Below are positions 8,032-17,403 of a DNA stretch of 64,000 nt, one piece after another. How positions within the stretch are numbered: the stretch's first letter is position 1; each line of letters opens with the position of its first letter. The notes below the pieces were generated by a model that saw only the letters and a program-made list of their open reading frames with translations, made no database searches and had not been told where the DNA came from. The position numbers were made by a program, and so were the translations under genes. Source of the DNA: Acidocella sp. 20-57-95 (lineage in GTDB: Bacteria > Pseudomonadota > Alphaproteobacteria > Acetobacterales > Acetobacteraceae); the NCBI GenBank assembly GCA_002255575.1, contig NCAT01000013.1:62001-126000 (forward strand), written 5' to 3'.

Positions 8032-10628
8032 TGTTTGCGGCACCCTCGGTGTTATTGGGCCTGCTGGCACTGCCGGGCCTGTATTTTTTGTTGCGCCTCA
8101 CCCCCCCGGCGGCGCGGCGGGTGCTGTTTCCGCCGCTGGCGCTGCTGCGCGGGTTGGCGGCGGCGGAACGTACCCCGGCGCGCATGCCGCTTTGGTTGTT
8201 GCTGTTCCGCTTATTGGCGGCAGGTTTGGTGATTGTGGGTCTGGCCGGGCCGCAGTTGCATCCGCCGCCAGCGCTACCCGGCAACGGGCCGGTGTTGCTG
8301 GTGATTGATAATGGCTGGGCCTCTGCTTCGGATTGGGCGGCCCGGCGCGATGCGGCATTGCAGGTTGTGGCCAGCGCGCAGGCGCAAAAGCGCGGCGTGG
8401 CGCTGCTGGCGACAGCGCGGGACGGCACCAATGCGGCCCCATATATTCAGGGCGTGATGCCGGCCTCGCAGGCCGGGCAATTGGTGGCGGCCATGCAGCC
8501 GGTTCCATGGCCGGTGGACCGGGCGGGGGCGGCGCGCGCGGCTTCCGGGTTTCACGGTGATGTTGTGTATCTGGCCGATGGCATCACTGACGGGCCGGGT
8601 TTTGATGAATTCATGACGGCCTTGAAGCCTGCACGTATTTTAAGCGACGGGGTGACTGCCAGTTTGCTGGCGGCCCCCGGGCTTTCGGGGAGCGGTGCGT
8701 TGACCGTGCAGTTGGCGGCAGGTGCATCTGGCCAACATGTGCTGGCGCAGACAGGTGCGGGCGACGTGCTGGGCAGTGCTGCGTTCAGCCATGGCGTGGC
8801 CACGCTGGCCTTGCCGCTGGCATTGCGTAACCGGGTGGCGCGACTGGTGCTGGACGGGCCGGGCACGGCGGGCGCGACCGCGCTGCTGGACCATAATGCG
8901 CGCGGCGGTGTGGTGGGGTTGCTGGCCGGTGCTGGCAATGCCGAAACGCCATTTTTGGGCGCGCTCTATTACGCCAGGCGCGCCGTACCTGTGGGGTGTG
9001 ACATTGTCACCGGTGATCTCTCCGCCCTGCTGGCGGCGAAGGTGAATGTGATCATCGCCGCTGACGCGCCATTTAATAATGATCAGGTGCAGGCATTGCA
9101 GGGTTTTGTGCAGGGTGGCGGCGTGCTGGTCCGCTTTGCCGGGCCGCTGACGGCGGATACGCCTGACACGCTAGAACCCGACACGCTGCTGGCCGGGGAC
9201 CGTAAATTAGGCGGGGCGCTGACCTGGAGCGCGCCGCAGATATTCGCGCCGTTCGGCGGGGGTACACCCTTTGCTGGTCTGACGATCGACCCGGACGTGA
9301 CAGTCTCCCGCCAGATATTGGCCGACCCTACGCAACTGGACCCAGCCACCATCTGGGCCAGCCTGCATGATGGCACGCCGCTGGTGCTGGGGCGCGCGCA
9401 AGGGGCGGGCTATTTGGTTTCGGTGCTGACAACGGCCAATGCGGATTGGTCGGGCTTGGCGATATCGGGGATGTACCCGGCGATGATGGCGCGGCTGGTG
9501 GGTTTGGCGCAGGGCGCCCCACCGAAGCCAGATGCGAAATTGCCGTTGCTGAGCGCGTTGGATGCGTTTGGCGGCCTGACCAAGACCGATGCCACCGCCA
9601 GCCTGACACCGCAGGACGTACCCGGATTGATGGTTTCGCCCACCCATCCGCCTGGCCTGTATGGCAGTGGTGCGGCATTGCTGGCGCTGAATGTCGGGGG
9701 TCATGTGCCGCCGGTTGCGGCTGCCACGCTGCCGGGCGCGGTGGCGTTTGGCGGGGCGGTCGCACCTTTGGCGCTGGGGCCTGCCTTGCTGGCGGCGGCG
9801 GTGCTGATGCTGGTGCTGGATTTGCTGATCTCGCTTTTTATGCGCGGCTTGCTGCGGGTGCCGGTGTTGCTGGCGTTGCTGTGGCTCAGCGTTGGGCAGG
9901 CGCACGCCCAGGATGCGGCGCTGAATACGTCGCTTGGCTATGTCATTACCGGCGATGCCGCGACGGACCAGACCACGGCGGACGGGTTGGGGTATTTATC
10001 CGCCTTGGTTTCTGCCCATAGTGCGGCGCAATTATCAGCGCCGGTAGGGCTAAGCCCGGGGGTTGATGATATCAGCCTGTACCCGCTGCTTTACTGGATG
10101 GTGCTGCCTGTCTCAGCGCCGCCAAGCGACCAGGCTTGCCAGGCGCTCAGCAGTTACATGCAGCATGGTGGATTGTTGGTAATTGACACGCCGGGCGGTG
10201 AAGCCGGGGCGCCCGGTAGCGGTTCAGGTTTCGCGCCGGGGATTGAGGCGGCGGTGCAGCGCGCCACGGCTTGTTTGAACCTACCCAAGTTGGCGCCATT
10301 AACAGCACAAAACGTGCTGGCCCATTGTTTTTATATCATCACCGATTTTCCCGGCCGGTTTATCGGTGCGCCGGTATTAATCGCCACCAAAGATGCGCGC
10401 GATGCGGATGGGGTGAGCCCGGTGATCGTTGGGCAGAATGACTGGGCTGCGGCGTGGGCGCGCGATGCCAATGGCAACCCGGAACAGACGCCGATCCCCG
10501 ATGGGGAGGCGCAGCGCGTGGTTGCGGACCGGTTCGGCACCAATCTGGTGATTTATGCGCTGACCGGTAGCTACAAAGCTGACCAGACCAGCCTGCCAGA
10601 CTTACTAAACCGGCTGAGCGCGCCATGA
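8028..10628 (+). CDS. BatA-type N-terminal / DUF4159 C-terminal membrane protein
   Basis: This 866-residue protein begins with the BatA-like membrane segment (SVLLGLLALPGLYFLLRLTP, then a second segment LFRLLAAGLVIVGLAGP around residues 57-75). The middle is a periplasmic region with a degenerate VWA/GATase-like fold. Two more hydrophobic stretches lie near residues 575-630 (PLALGPALLAAAVLMLVLDL), and after a signal-like segment the C terminus (from about 635) is a DUF4159 domain that includes the GGLLVIDTPGG loop. The order MoxR, DUF58, BatA-DUF4159 and another large membrane protein is the known alphaproteobacterial aerotolerance-type operon. Its molecular role is unknown. Confidence 0.85.
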   Translation: MMFAAPSVLLGLLALPGLYFLLRLTPPAARRVLFPPLALLRGLAAAERTPARMPLWLLLFRLLAAGLVIVGLAGPQLHPPPALPGNGPVLLVIDNGWASASDWAARRDAALQVVASAQAQKRGVALLATARDGTNAAPYIQGVMPASQAGQLVAAMQPVPWPVDRAGAARAASGFHGDVVYLADGITDGPGFDEFMTALKPARILSDGVTASLLAAPGLSGSGALTVQLAAGASGQHVLAQTGAGDVLGSAAFSHGVATLALPLALRNRVARLVLDGPGTAGATALLDHNARGGVVGLLAGAGNAETPFLGALYYARRAVPVGCDIVTGDLSALLAAKVNVIIAADAPFNNDQVQALQGFVQGGGVLVRFAGPLTADTPDTLEPDTLLAGDRKLGGALTWSAPQIFAPFGGGTPFAGLTIDPDVTVSRQILADPTQLDPATIWASLHDGTPLVLGRAQGAGYLVSVLTTANADWSGLAISGMYPAMMARLVGLAQGAPPKPDAKLPLLSALDAFGGLTKTDATASLTPQDVPGLMVSPTHPPGLYGSGAALLALNVGGHVPPVAAATLPGAVAFGGAVAPLALGPALLAAAVLMLVLDLLISLFMRGLLRVPVLLALLWLSVGQAHAQDAALNTSLGYVITGDAATDQTTADGLGYLSALVSAHSAAQLSAPVGLSPGVDDISLYPLLYWMVLPVSAPPSDQACQALSSYMQHGGLLVIDTPGGEAGAPGSGSGFAPGIEAAVQRATACLNLPKLAPLTAQNVLAHCFYIITDFPGRFIGAPVLIATKDARDADGVSPVIVGQNDWAAAWARDANGNPEQTPIPDGEAQRVVADRFGTNLVIYALTGSYKADQTSLPDLLNRLSAP

Positions 10629-12604
10629 TTATGTTTATTCCCCCCTTGGGATGGGCGATCTGGGCGGCGGTGGCGGCGCTGGCGGTTTTGGTGTCGGCGG
10701 TGGGGATTTGGCGGCGGGCGCGTGGCGCGGTGTGGCGGCTGGCGGGGCTGGCGCTGCTGCTGGGCATTCTGGCCGGGCCGCATATTGTGCAGCAAACCAC
10801 CCGCAAATTGCCGGACGTGGCGTTGGTGGTGATCGACCGCTCGCCGTCGATGCAGATTGGCAACCGGACCGCGCTGGCAGCGGCGGCATTGGTAAATTTG
10901 CAGGCGCAGGCCGCGAAGTTGCCGGGCTTGCAGCTGCGCGTGGTGGCTGTGCCGCCGGCCGATGAGGGTGGTACGGCGCTGTTCGGCGGTATCGGGCAGG
11001 CGCTGGCCGATATTCCGGCAGCGCAACTGGCCGGTGTGATCGCGCTCACGGATGGGCAGATCAGCGATGCGCCGAAAACCTTGCCGTTCGCGGCCCCGAT
11101 GACGGCGTTGCTGACCGCCAAACGCGAGGAGACCGACCGGGAATTGCGGCTGGTGGCCGCACCCGCCTATGGGCTGGTGGGCAAAGACATTACGCTGCAA
11201 CTGGCGGTGTTTGATCATGGCCTGGCCGATACCGGCACCGACGTGCCGGTGCGCGTAGCGGAAGATGGTCAGCCGGTTTGGACCGGCATGGTGCCGGTTG
11301 GGCAGGTGGTGGGCATTGCGGTGCCGGTGCGCCATGCCGGGGCGGCGGTGGTAACCGCGAGTGTCACCCCGCTTACGGGGGAAGTTTCCACGATCAATGA
11401 CCAGTCGGCCTTCAGCCTGAATGGCATCACCAAGAAGCTGAAAGTGCTGCTGGTATCGGGCAACCCGAACCAGTCGGAGCGTTCCTGGCGGCTGCTGCTG
11501 AAATCTGATCCGGCTGTGGAACTGGCGCATTTCACCATTTTGCGCACGCCTGGTGAGACGTTGGATGCGCCACCGACCGATGTGGCGTTGGTGCCGTTTC
11601 CGGTGGCGCAGCTATTCGACATTGATATTGCCAAATTCGATTTGATTATACTCGATGAATTCGACGCGAATGGATTGCTACCGCCGCAATACCTGACCAA
11701 CATGGCGAATTACGTGCAAAATGGCGGGGCGCTGCTGGTGCAGGTGGGGCCGGAATTTGCCGGGCCGGATAGTCTGGCCAACACCGCTTTGGGGGCGGTG
11801 CTGCCAGCGGTGCCCAGCCCGCCCGGGACCGTGACGGAACAATTTTCACCCAGTGTTACGGCCTTGGGGGCGCGCCACCCGGTTACCGCACCGTTCGCGG
11901 GCATGAAGCTGGCGCCCTGGGCGCGGCTGGCGGCGGCGACCCCGACCGCGGGTGATGTGCTGATGACAGGTGGCGCGCAGAATTGGCCAATTTTGGTGTT
12001 GGCCAGTGCGGGCCAAGGCCGGGTGGGTATGTTGCTGTCTGACCAGCTATGGCTGTGGACGCGCGGCGGCACGCATGATGGCCCAGCGCTGCCATTGCTG
12101 CGCCGGGTGGTGCATTGGCTGCTGCGCGAACCGGCCTTGGAACCAGAATTTCTGGCGGCGAAAATTGTCAACGGTCAGTTGCAAGTCACAAGGCAGAGCT
12201 TGGCCGATGCGTATCCGGGTGATGCCAGCATCACCCAGCCGGATGGCGGGAAACTCACCTTGCAACTCAAAGCCCAATCGCCCGGATTATATGTGGGGTC
12301 CGTGCCTGCCAGCGAGCCGGGCGTGTGGCAGATAAGTGAAGCTGGGTTGAACGCATTCGCGGCGGTGAGCTTGCCGAACGCCCTGGAGTATCAGAATTTG
12401 GCGGCCAGTGCGGTGCCGTTGCAGGGTCGTGCGCGCGCGGTTTGGTTGGGCCAAGATGGTGTGCCCGATTTGGCCGGGATGCTGCAGCGGCGCGGTGCCG
12501 CGCAAGTGACGGGCAGTGAGGATATACCGCTCTTGCCGCCGCTGCCCGCGATGTTAGGGATGTTGGTATTGCTCGCCGCCGGCTGGTGGCGCGAAAGAGG
12601 GTAA
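10625..12604 (+). CDS. Large membrane protein with VWA/GATase-like domain, Bat-operon type
   Basis: Two N-terminal membrane segments (residues 8-30 and 38-55) precede a VWA-like core: VALVVIDRSPSMQIGNRTAL has the DxSxS metal-site pattern. A class I glutamine-amidotransferase-like fold follows around residues 275-400 (KVLLVSGNPNQSERSWRLLL, later LIILDEFDANGLLPPQYL) without an obvious catalytic Cys. A last membrane segment sits at the C terminus (LPAMLGMLVLLAAGWW). The start overlaps the previous stop by ATGA. Together with the upstream genes it probably forms one envelope complex driven by the MoxR ATPase; this is inferred from operon structure. Confidence 0.82.
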   Translation: MIMFIPPLGWAIWAAVAALAVLVSAVGIWRRARGAVWRLAGLALLLGILAGPHIVQQTTRKLPDVALVVIDRSPSMQIGNRTALAAAALVNLQAQAAKLPGLQLRVVAVPPADEGGTALFGGIGQALADIPAAQLAGVIALTDGQISDAPKTLPFAAPMTALLTAKREETDRELRLVAAPAYGLVGKDITLQLAVFDHGLADTGTDVPVRVAEDGQPVWTGMVPVGQVVGIAVPVRHAGAAVVTASVTPLTGEVSTINDQSAFSLNGITKKLKVLLVSGNPNQSERSWRLLLKSDPAVELAHFTILRTPGETLDAPPTDVALVPFPVAQLFDIDIAKFDLIILDEFDANGLLPPQYLTNMANYVQNGGALLVQVGPEFAGPDSLANTALGAVLPAVPSPPGTVTEQFSPSVTALGARHPVTAPFAGMKLAPWARLAAATPTAGDVLMTGGAQNWPILVLASAGQGRVGMLLSDQLWLWTRGGTHDGPALPLLRRVVHWLLREPALEPEFLAAKIVNGQLQVTRQSLADAYPGDASITQPDGGKLTLQLKAQSPGLYVGSVPASEPGVWQISEAGLNAFAAVSLPNALEYQNLAASAVPLQGRARAVWLGQDGVPDLAGMLQRRGAAQVTGSEDIPLLPPLPAMLGMLVLLAAGWWRERG

Positions 12605-12605
12605 C

Positions 12606-13019
12606 ATGCAGACCACAGAACAACTGATCAACGCCTATTACGCCGCCTTCAATGCCGGTGATGAAGCCAGCTTCATGGCATTGCTCACCGATGATGTGGT
12701 GCATGATATTAACCAAGGTGAGCGCGAAATTGGCAAAACGGCATTCGTGGCGTTCTGGGCGCGGATGCACCGCTGCTACAAAGAAACCCTGACTGATATT
12801 GTGGTTTTAACAAATGCAACCGGCGACCGTGCGGCCGCGGAATTTGTAGTGCACGGGAAATATTTGGCCGCCGATGATGGCTTACCCCCGGCGCGGGGCC
12901 AGACATATACGCTGCCCGCCGGGGCGTTTTTTAGCATCCGGGGTGGCAAGGTGGCACGAATTTCCAATTATTATAATCTGCCGGACTGGATCCGGCAGGT
13001 GAGTGAAATGCCAGGCTGA
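12606..13019 (+). CDS. Ketosteroid isomerase-related, NTF2-like (SnoaL fold) protein
   Basis: The 137-residue product shows the SnoaL/NTF2 layout: EQLINAYYAAFNAGDEASFM, then LLTDDVVHDINQGEREIGK, and a C-terminal FFSIRGGKVARISNYYNLPD. It matches the group usually named ketosteroid isomerase-related proteins, whose true substrates are unknown. It follows the membrane protein gene by a single base and is probably the last cistron of the MoxR operon, though its sequence gives no reason for a shared job. A strong hairpin at 13038-13080 lies right behind it. Confidence 0.82.
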   Translation: MQTTEQLINAYYAAFNAGDEASFMALLTDDVVHDINQGEREIGKTAFVAFWARMHRCYKETLTDIVVLTNATGDRAAAEFVVHGKYLAADDGLPPARGQTYTLPAGAFFSIRGGKVARISNYYNLPDWIRQVSEMPG

Positions 13020-13037
13020 CGCTTGAGGATTTGTATC

Positions 13038-13080
13038 TGTGTGGGCCGGGGCGGCGCGATTGCCGCCCCCGACCCGCACA
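13038..13080. terminator. Strong bidirectional terminator-like hairpin
   Basis: The stem pairs TGTG/CACA, GGG/CCC and GGGGCGGC/GCCGCCCC around a 6-base loop (GCGATT). It lies between the convergent NTF2-like gene and the GlsB/YeaQ gene. There is no long T-run, so it may act with Rho or as an mRNA end stabiliser. Confidence 0.6.
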
Positions 13081-13089
13081 GGGTTTGGA

Positions 13090-13350
13090 TTAGTTGAGCG
13101 CCTTTTTGCCAGTGACAGCATGGTAGGCCACCAGCACGATGACGGCGCCGATGATCGCAACGATCATGCTGGGGATGTTCAGACCGGTCACGCCGCTAAA
13201 GCCCAACAGGTGGAAAATGAAACCGCCGACAAATGCGCCAGCGATGCCCAGAATGATGTTCAAAAACAAACCTTCGCCCTGCTTATTGACGATCTTGCTG
13301 CCGATGAAACCGGCGATCAGGCCGAGGATTAGCCAGCTTAGAATACCCAT
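13090..13350 (-). CDS. GlsB/YeaQ/YmgE family stress-response membrane protein
   Basis: The 86-residue product is almost entirely hydrophobic with the glycine-rich family pattern: MGILSWLILGLIAGFIGSKI, GLFLNIILGIAGAFVGGFIF and IPSMIVAIIGAVIVL, three membrane helices. The start at 13350 has GGAG seven bases upstream; upstream in-frame codons lack one. Members are induced by general stress in other proteobacteria; the role is unknown. It is monocistronic here. Confidence 0.88.
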   Translation of the reverse strand: MGILSWLILGLIAGFIGSKIVNKQGEGLFLNIILGIAGAFVGGFIFHLLGFSGVTGLNIPSMIVAIIGAVIVLVAYHAVTGKKALN

Positions 13351-13636
13351 TTTAATGCTCCTAATTGATTTTGCCGCGATCCAGGCGTTCATGGTCCGCT
13401 CATGGAACCCAAACCGCGGGTAGTCTACGAGCAGCGCTGCGCCGGCGCCATAAGTTTGCCTGATCGCATTATGAAATATTCAATGCAGTTTGGGGGTTGG
13501 GCGCAACCTCAAGGGGAGATCAACGTATTTTGAGGCATCGAAACCATAATCAGACGGCATTGGAGATTTTGAGCGCAAACGCGCAGTTAAAGCCTCGTTG
13601 ATCTGCATAGGGCGGAGCAACCTGGAGGATACAGAT

Positions 13637-13915
13637 ATGACAAAAATGATTTTGGTGGCCATAGCAGCGATGGGCCTGGCTTATGCAGCACCGGCCTTTG
13701 CCGATGGCCAGGGCGAACACCCGAATGGCACGGTCGCGGCTTCAATGATGACCGATGGCAGCGTGAAGATGATGGTGACGATGCCGGCGAAGGAATTTCA
13801 GGCGATGGATAGCGCGATGAAAGCCGGGCATAATGCGTGCACCATTCAGGAAATTTATCCCGGTGCCACCGATACCATGGTTTTGGTGTGCAACGGCCTG
13901 CCGGGCGGCGGCTAG
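13637..13915 (+). CDS. Small secreted protein, unknown function
   Basis: The first 23 residues are a classical signal peptide (MTKMILVAIAAMGLAYAAPA, then FADG, with likely cleavage after AFA). The mature part is about 70 residues, Met-rich (MMTDGSVKMMVTMPAKEFQA) and has two cysteines (NACTIQE and LVCNGLPGGG) that could pair. The ATG at 13637 follows a GGAGG box. The Met/His/Cys content would fit metal binding, but this is only a guess. Its stop overlaps the convergent TMEM175 stop. Confidence 0.7.
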   Translation: MTKMILVAIAAMGLAYAAPAFADGQGEHPNGTVAASMMTDGSVKMMVTMPAKEFQAMDSAMKAGHNACTIQEIYPGATDTMVLVCNGLPGGG

Positions 13916-14538
13916 AGCTTGTTTAAGCCAAGCACGCGTGGTGCAAAAACGTAATTAAGCTGCACCAGCACGATGAAGCCGAGGCTGTAATAGGTATTGA
14001 ACACGCACAGAGCCGCACCAAAGGCATAGAGTGATTGGGCGATGATGATGCGGCGTTCAATACCGGCTTCAACGGCGGCCGACATTTCTGGTTTTACCAG
14101 GGCTTTTGCCACCGCATAGCGCCACGTGATGAACAAGGCAGCGCCAAGCAGCAGAATATTGCCCCAGTAAATGAGCAGCGCCAGCCGGTATTGGATGAAT
14201 GAGCCCATCAGATCGGTGGAGAATGGCACGAGCGTGACAAAAACTAAAAATAACAGATGTAGCCAGGTGAGGTCACGGTCAGAGCTGGTGAGATTGTTGA
14301 GCTGAGTCTGCTGGCCGACCCAAAATATGCCGAGCGTGATGAAGCTCATGAAAAACACAATAATCTGCGGGATGATGTCGCGCAGCGCATCGGCAAGGCC
14401 GGCATTATTATGGATAAGTTCGCTGGCGGGCGCGTGTAGGTCGATGACCAGTAATGTCATCGCGACGGCGAAAATACCGTCGCTGAGGGCTGCCAGACGT
14501 TCAAGGTTTTGGCCAGCAATTTGGTTGTACTGGCCCAT
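13912..14538 (-). CDS. TMEM175/DUF1211 family potassium channel-like membrane protein
   Basis: The family hallmark, the first-helix motif RLAALSDGIFAVAMTLLVID with the conserved (F/L)SDGxFAxAxTLL pattern, is at residues 14-33. Six membrane segments follow over 208 residues, the size of bacterial single-repeat TMEM175 channels, which are K+-selective. It starts 3 bases after the kup stop on the same strand, so K+ uptake and a K+ channel are probably co-transcribed. Function is inferred from family and neighbour. Confidence 0.88.
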   Translation of the reverse strand: MGQYNQIAGQNLERLAALSDGIFAVAMTLLVIDLHAPASELIHNNAGLADALRDIIPQIIVFFMSFITLGIFWVGQQTQLNNLTSSDRDLTWLHLLFLVFVTLVPFSTDLMGSFIQYRLALLIYWGNILLLGAALFITWRYAVAKALVKPEMSAAVEAGIERRIIIAQSLYAFGAALCVFNTYYSLGFIVLVQLNYVFAPRVLGLNKL

Positions 14539-14541
14539 GTA

Positions 14542-16428
14542 TCAGATCGCGATTCGCACACCGAGTTCGACCACGCGGTCTGACGGGATTCGGAAGAATT
14601 CGGTGGCGGAAATGGCGTTGCGCGACATAAACAAAAATATCCAGCGGCGCACAAAGCGCAGCTTTGGAACCGATGCCGGTACCACGGTTTCGCGGCCCAG
14701 AAAGTAGCTGGTCTGCATTGGTTTGAACTCAATGCCCTGGTCGGCCAAACTCTCAAGGGCGCGTGGCACGTTGGGGCTTTCCATAAAGCCGTAATTCAGC
14801 GTGACTTTATAAATTCCGGCGGCGGCTTGTTCGGCATGTATGCGGGTTGATGGGTCGGTTTGCGGCACGTCGAGATTGCGCACGGTGACAAAAAACACTT
14901 GCTCATGCAGGACCTTGTTGTGCTTGAGGTTATGCAGCAAGGCGTTGGGTACAAAGTCGAGGTTGCCGGTCATGAAGACGGCGCTGCCCGGTACGCGCAC
15001 AATGCGCGATTGCGGCAGCCGGGCGAGGAAGGAAGCCAGCGGCAAACTATCCTGCGTCCAACGGGCAATGACAAGGCTGCGGCCGCGCCGCCAAGTGGTC
15101 ATAATCAGAATGATGGTTGAGCCGATGGCCAGCGGTACCCAGCCACCTTCGAAAATCTTGAGAGAGTTGGAGGCAAAAAACGCAAAGTCGATGATTCCGA
15201 TCATGCCGAATAGCATGACCGTTCTGGCACGTGACCACCCAAACTGGCGGCGGAACACAAAAGCCGCCAGGGTGTTATCGCAGAGGAACGTGCCGGTTAC
15301 GGCGATGCCGTAGGCAGAGGCCAGCGCATTGCTGGAGCGAAATGTCAGCACCAAAAGTACCACGCCAACCGCCAGAATGGCGTTGATTTGCGGCACGAAA
15401 ATTTGGCCTTGTTCGTGCTCACTGGTGTGGCGCACTTCCATACGCGGTAACAGGCCAAGCTGAATGCACATACGCGCAACCGAGAAGGCGCCGGTGATGA
15501 CGGCTTGGCTCGCGATGACTGTTGCCAGCGTGGCAAGCACAACCAACGGGAACTGCATGATGTGTGGCGCAAGCTTGTAGAAAGGATTGTCAGCCGTGGT
15601 CGGGTCAGCAATGACCAGAGCACCTTGGCCAAAATAATTTAACACCAAACAAGGTAGGACGAAAAAAATCCAACTCGCCCGGATCGGGCTGCGGCCGAAA
15701 TGGCTCATATCAGCGTATAATGCTTCCGCGCCGGTCACCGCCAGCACCACAGCGCCAAGTGCTGTAAAAGCGATTTTATCATGCCGGATCATGAAGCTGA
15801 CGCTGTAATACGGGTTCATGGCGCTTAAAACGAATGGATGCTGAACAATCTGGATGAGCCCGAGCAGGCCGAGTACCAGAAACCACACCACCATAATCGG
15901 GCCAAAGGCACGGCCAACAGCGCCGGTACCATGACGCTGCACGAAAAACAGCACGGCGATGACGACCAGCGCAATGGGAATCACGAGGTGTGCGGTGTCC
16001 GGCGAGATAACCGTAATGCCTTCTACCGCTGAGAGGATGGAAATGGCTGGCGTGATAACGCCATCGCCAAAAAACAGCCCAGCGCCAATAATGCCGATAA
16101 GCCCCAGCGTCATGCGGGTACGCTCGCTACGGGCCACGCGGCTGGCGAGGGCCATTAGAGATAATGTGCCGCCTTCGCCGTTATTGTCGGCACGCATAAT
16201 GAACGTGACGTATTTGAGGGTAACGGTAAAAATCAGCGCCCAGAAAATAAGCGATAAAACACCGTAAATATCGTCGTAGCGTAAGCCGGTTTTTTGGAAA
16301 TAGCCGATACTGGCCTGGAAAGCGTAAAGCGGGCTGGTGCCGATATCGCCATAAACGACGCCCAGCACACCGATCAGGCTGGCGAGGCGGAGGGGGGATT
16401 TTGTAACACCGGTGGGGGCCACACTCAT
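14542..16428 (-). CDS. kup: Low-affinity potassium transporter Kup
   Basis: It imports K+ by proton symport across the inner membrane. The N-terminal signature [20 protein letters not shown] is intact and is followed by 12 predicted helices and a cytoplasmic C-terminal domain of roughly 170 residues that ends in the family-typical FLGRETVVP and [12 protein letters not shown]. Length 628 is standard. The start at 16428 gives the expected N terminus; its ribosome-binding site is weak. It leads a two-gene operon with the TMEM175-like channel. Confidence 0.94.
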   Translation of the reverse strand: MSVAPTGVTKSPLRLASLIGVLGVVYGDIGTSPLYAFQASIGYFQKTGLRYDDIYGVLSLIFWALIFTVTLKYVTFIMRADNNGEGGTLSLMALASRVARSERTRMTLGLIGIIGAGLFFGDGVITPAISILSAVEGITVISPDTAHLVIPIALVVIAVLFFVQRHGTGAVGRAFGPIMVVWFLVLGLLGLIQIVQHPFVLSAMNPYYSVSFMIRHDKIAFTALGAVVLAVTGAEALYADMSHFGRSPIRASWIFFVLPCLVLNYFGQGALVIADPTTADNPFYKLAPHIMQFPLVVLATLATVIASQAVITGAFSVARMCIQLGLLPRMEVRHTSEHEQGQIFVPQINAILAVGVVLLVLTFRSSNALASAYGIAVTGTFLCDNTLAAFVFRRQFGWSRARTVMLFGMIGIIDFAFFASNSLKIFEGGWVPLAIGSTIILIMTTWRRGRSLVIARWTQDSLPLASFLARLPQSRIVRVPGSAVFMTGNLDFVPNALLHNLKHNKVLHEQVFFVTVRNLDVPQTDPSTRIHAEQAAAGIYKVTLNYGFMESPNVPRALESLADQGIEFKPMQTSYFLGRETVVPASVPKLRFVRRWIFLFMSRNAISATEFFRIPSDRVVELGVRIAI

Positions 16429-16528
16429 GCCAAGCGCTCAGACTTCAGGGTTGGGGCGGCCATCATGCGGGGCTGGGTTTAGCGGTTTGCCGCATGCTCA
16501 GCAAGCGGGCGCGGGCGCATCGCGCTCT

Positions 16529-16560
16529 AGGGCACCAGCATGTTAGGGCACCAGCATGTA
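16529..16560. repeat. Perfect 16-bp tandem duplication at the stop codon of the TonB-like gene
   Basis: TAGGGCACCAGCATGT occurs twice in direct succession (16529-16544 and 16545-16560). On the minus strand it repeats the last codons of the TonB-like gene. Without the copy the gene would end in TAG; with it the stop is TAA and the protein is the same. Confidence 0.85.
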
Positions 16561-17403
16561 ATGCATGGTCGCATCGACCGTGACGCTGTTGGATTTGGCA
16601 TCCGGGGAGAGTGGCGGTAGCTGCGCACCTGCAAAAATACCCGGCCAAGCTTGATCCAGGAAGGGCGAGCCGGAGCCGCGCAGCATTTTAATGCCAGACA
16701 CATGCCCTGCACGATCAACCGTGAACTCGATTTCGACACTGCCTTGCTGGTTTTGTTCGACCGCAGCGTCTGGGTAATATTTATGCTCATTGACCCATTT
16801 ATCGAGCGCTGCCCCCCAATTTGTTCCGGGATCGCCCTTGATTTGCAGTTCCGGCCCGGCGGCGGCGTCTTGGTCGTTCGCGGCGAGGTCGAGGTTCAAA
16901 GCGCGTTTGGCGAAGGGCACCGGCGGCGCGGGGTGGCCGTAGGAGAGATTATTGACCACCACATATTTTTGCGCCGGGTGGGCCGGGTGCGGGGCCGGTT
17001 TGGGTTGCGTGTGTTGTTGCGGCTGCGGCTGGTTGGCTGGGGCGGGCAGCGCGGTCAGCGGCAACTCCGGCATGCTCAAACGCACCTCTGGCTGGTCAGC
17101 CGCCGGTGGTGGTGGGGCAGCCGGTGGCGGGGCCTGGGCTTCTGCCGGTGGCGCGTGGATTTGGGCGGGTGGCGCTTGAGTGGCCTGATCGCCCGGATTT
17201 TCAAAGACCACCTGCACGCCTGATTGCGCCTGCGGCGCCTCCATCTCACGGCGGGCAAAGCCGATGAAAAACAGCAATATAACAATCGCATGCAATACAA
17301 ACGCCGCCCCCCAAGGCCAAGGCCGGTTGGGGTCCGGCGGCCTTGGGAGGGTGCGTTGGCGCGCGAGGGCGGGAAAGGCCCCAGGCTTAGTAAGGGCGGG
17401 AAT
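16543..17403 (-). CDS. TonB-like energy transducer protein, start codon unclear
   Basis: The product has an N-terminal anchor (RPWPWGAAFVLHAIVILLFF), a proline-rich periplasmic spacer (APPPAAPPPPAADQPEV and QPQPQQHTQPKPAPHPAHP), and a C-terminal TonB/TolA domain (YYPDAAVEQNQQGSVEIEFT, then VDRAGHVSGIKMLRGSGSPF). It would couple inner-membrane proton motive force to an outer-membrane receptor; no ExbBD or receptor is nearby. Between the end of the upstream glycine-zipper gene and the anchor there is no ATG, GTG or TTG. I set an arbitrary ATT boundary at 17403; the other choices are ATG at 17526, deep inside the upstream gene, or TTG at 17295 inside the anchor. Confidence 0.7.
   Translation of the reverse strand: MPALTKPGAFPALARQRTLPRPPDPNRPWPWGAAFVLHAIVILLFFIGFARREMEAPQAQSGVQVVFENPGDQATQAPPAQIHAPPAEAQAPPPAAPPPPAADQPEVRLSMPELPLTALPAPANQPQPQQHTQPKPAPHPAHPAQKYVVVNNLSYGHPAPPVPFAKRALNLDLAANDQDAAAGPELQIKGDPGTNWGAALDKWVNEHKYYPDAAVEQNQQGSVEIEFTVDRAGHVSGIKMLRGSGSPFLDQAWPGIFAGAQLPPLSPDAKSNSVTVDATMHYMLVP

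Noticed and set aside
7136..8431. 431-residue minus-strand open frame
   Set aside because: Low-complexity Pro/Ala/Ser/Arg sequence antisense to the DUF58 and BatA-like genes; a codon-bias shadow.
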